A stretch of DNA of 20,327 nt, taken from positions 1 to 20,327 of the forward strand of contig LSSL01005855.1 of assembly GCA_001953115.1 (NCBI GenBank), in the 5' to 3' direction. The first letter of the stretch is position 1. The number at the start of each line of letters is the position of its first letter. The translations under genes were made by a program, and so were the position numbers. The notes beneath the pieces are model-generated. The model did no database searches. It was not told the origin of the DNA and saw only the letters and a list, made by a program, of their open reading frames with translations. This DNA comes from Smittium mucronatum (Eukaryota; Kickxellomycota; Harpellomycetes; Harpellales; Legeriomycetaceae). Positions 20,283 through 20,327 of the stretch are shown piece after piece.

Positions 20283-20327
20283 TATTTGTAAGGATCAGGT
20301 TTAATGGGATAATTTTAATGATAAAAG
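20283..20327 (+). repeat. 45-bp direct repeat, terminal copy
   Basis: The last 45 bases match 12045-12089 with three mismatches, in the same orientation. The window stops within or at the end of the repeat, as often happens when an assembly breaks at a dispersed repeat, so the full repeat may be longer. Confidence 0.9.

Noticed and set aside
1..20327. CRISPR array, bacterial operon, ribosome binding sites, riboswitches
   Set aside because: No regularly spaced repeats were seen, and the tRNA genes and transposase family point to a eukaryotic nuclear genome.

Overview
The window looks like a gene-poor piece of a very A+T-rich nuclear genome. The only intact genes I can support are two copies of one eukaryotic tRNA-Thr(AGU) gene, at 1-73 (+) and 5534-5606 (-). 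They have no encoded CCA and no intron, and they end in T-run terminators of the Pol III type. The acceptor stem (G1:C72, C2:G71) with discriminator A73 resembles that of fungal tRNA-Thr. The decayed FLYWCH/MULE-type transposase also fits an expanded, transposon-scarred fungal or microsporidian genome. The lineage is an inference; another A+T-rich eukaryote is possible.

Layout. (1) 1-5606 is a large palindrome. Its arms are about 2.03 kb (1-2035 and 3573-5606) and nearly identical, with only a handful of differences noticed. They surround a unique spacer of about 1.5 kb, and each outer end is the tRNA gene. (2) The spacer holds a decayed Mutator-like (MULE) transposase on the + strand, about 2435-3620. 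It reads from a FLYWCH-like remnant through the DGT-K core to the 3' motif ending in KKEE, with in-frame stops and frameshifts. The last codons of the same transposase also lie in the left arm on the opposite strand (1988-2047), so the inner edge of the inverted duplication falls inside the transposon. (3) 5607 to about 18700 is mostly A+T-rich DNA with no gene I can identify. It contains isolated poly(G) runs, two perfect hairpins and a few short coding-like fragments. The best of these fragments are at 10496-11463. (4) 18737-19934 (-) is a chain of open segments with protein-like composition, in shifting frames. I read it as a decayed, unidentified gene. (5) The window ends inside a 45-bp direct repeat whose other copy is at 12045-12089.

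Together the parts suggest a tRNA locus that was invaded by a DNA transposon, then duplicated in inverted orientation with a breakpoint inside the dead transposon, and afterwards kept similar by recent origin or gene conversion. There is no operon or working pathway here. The small ATG-started open frames in the arms and elsewhere have the length and composition expected by chance at this base composition.
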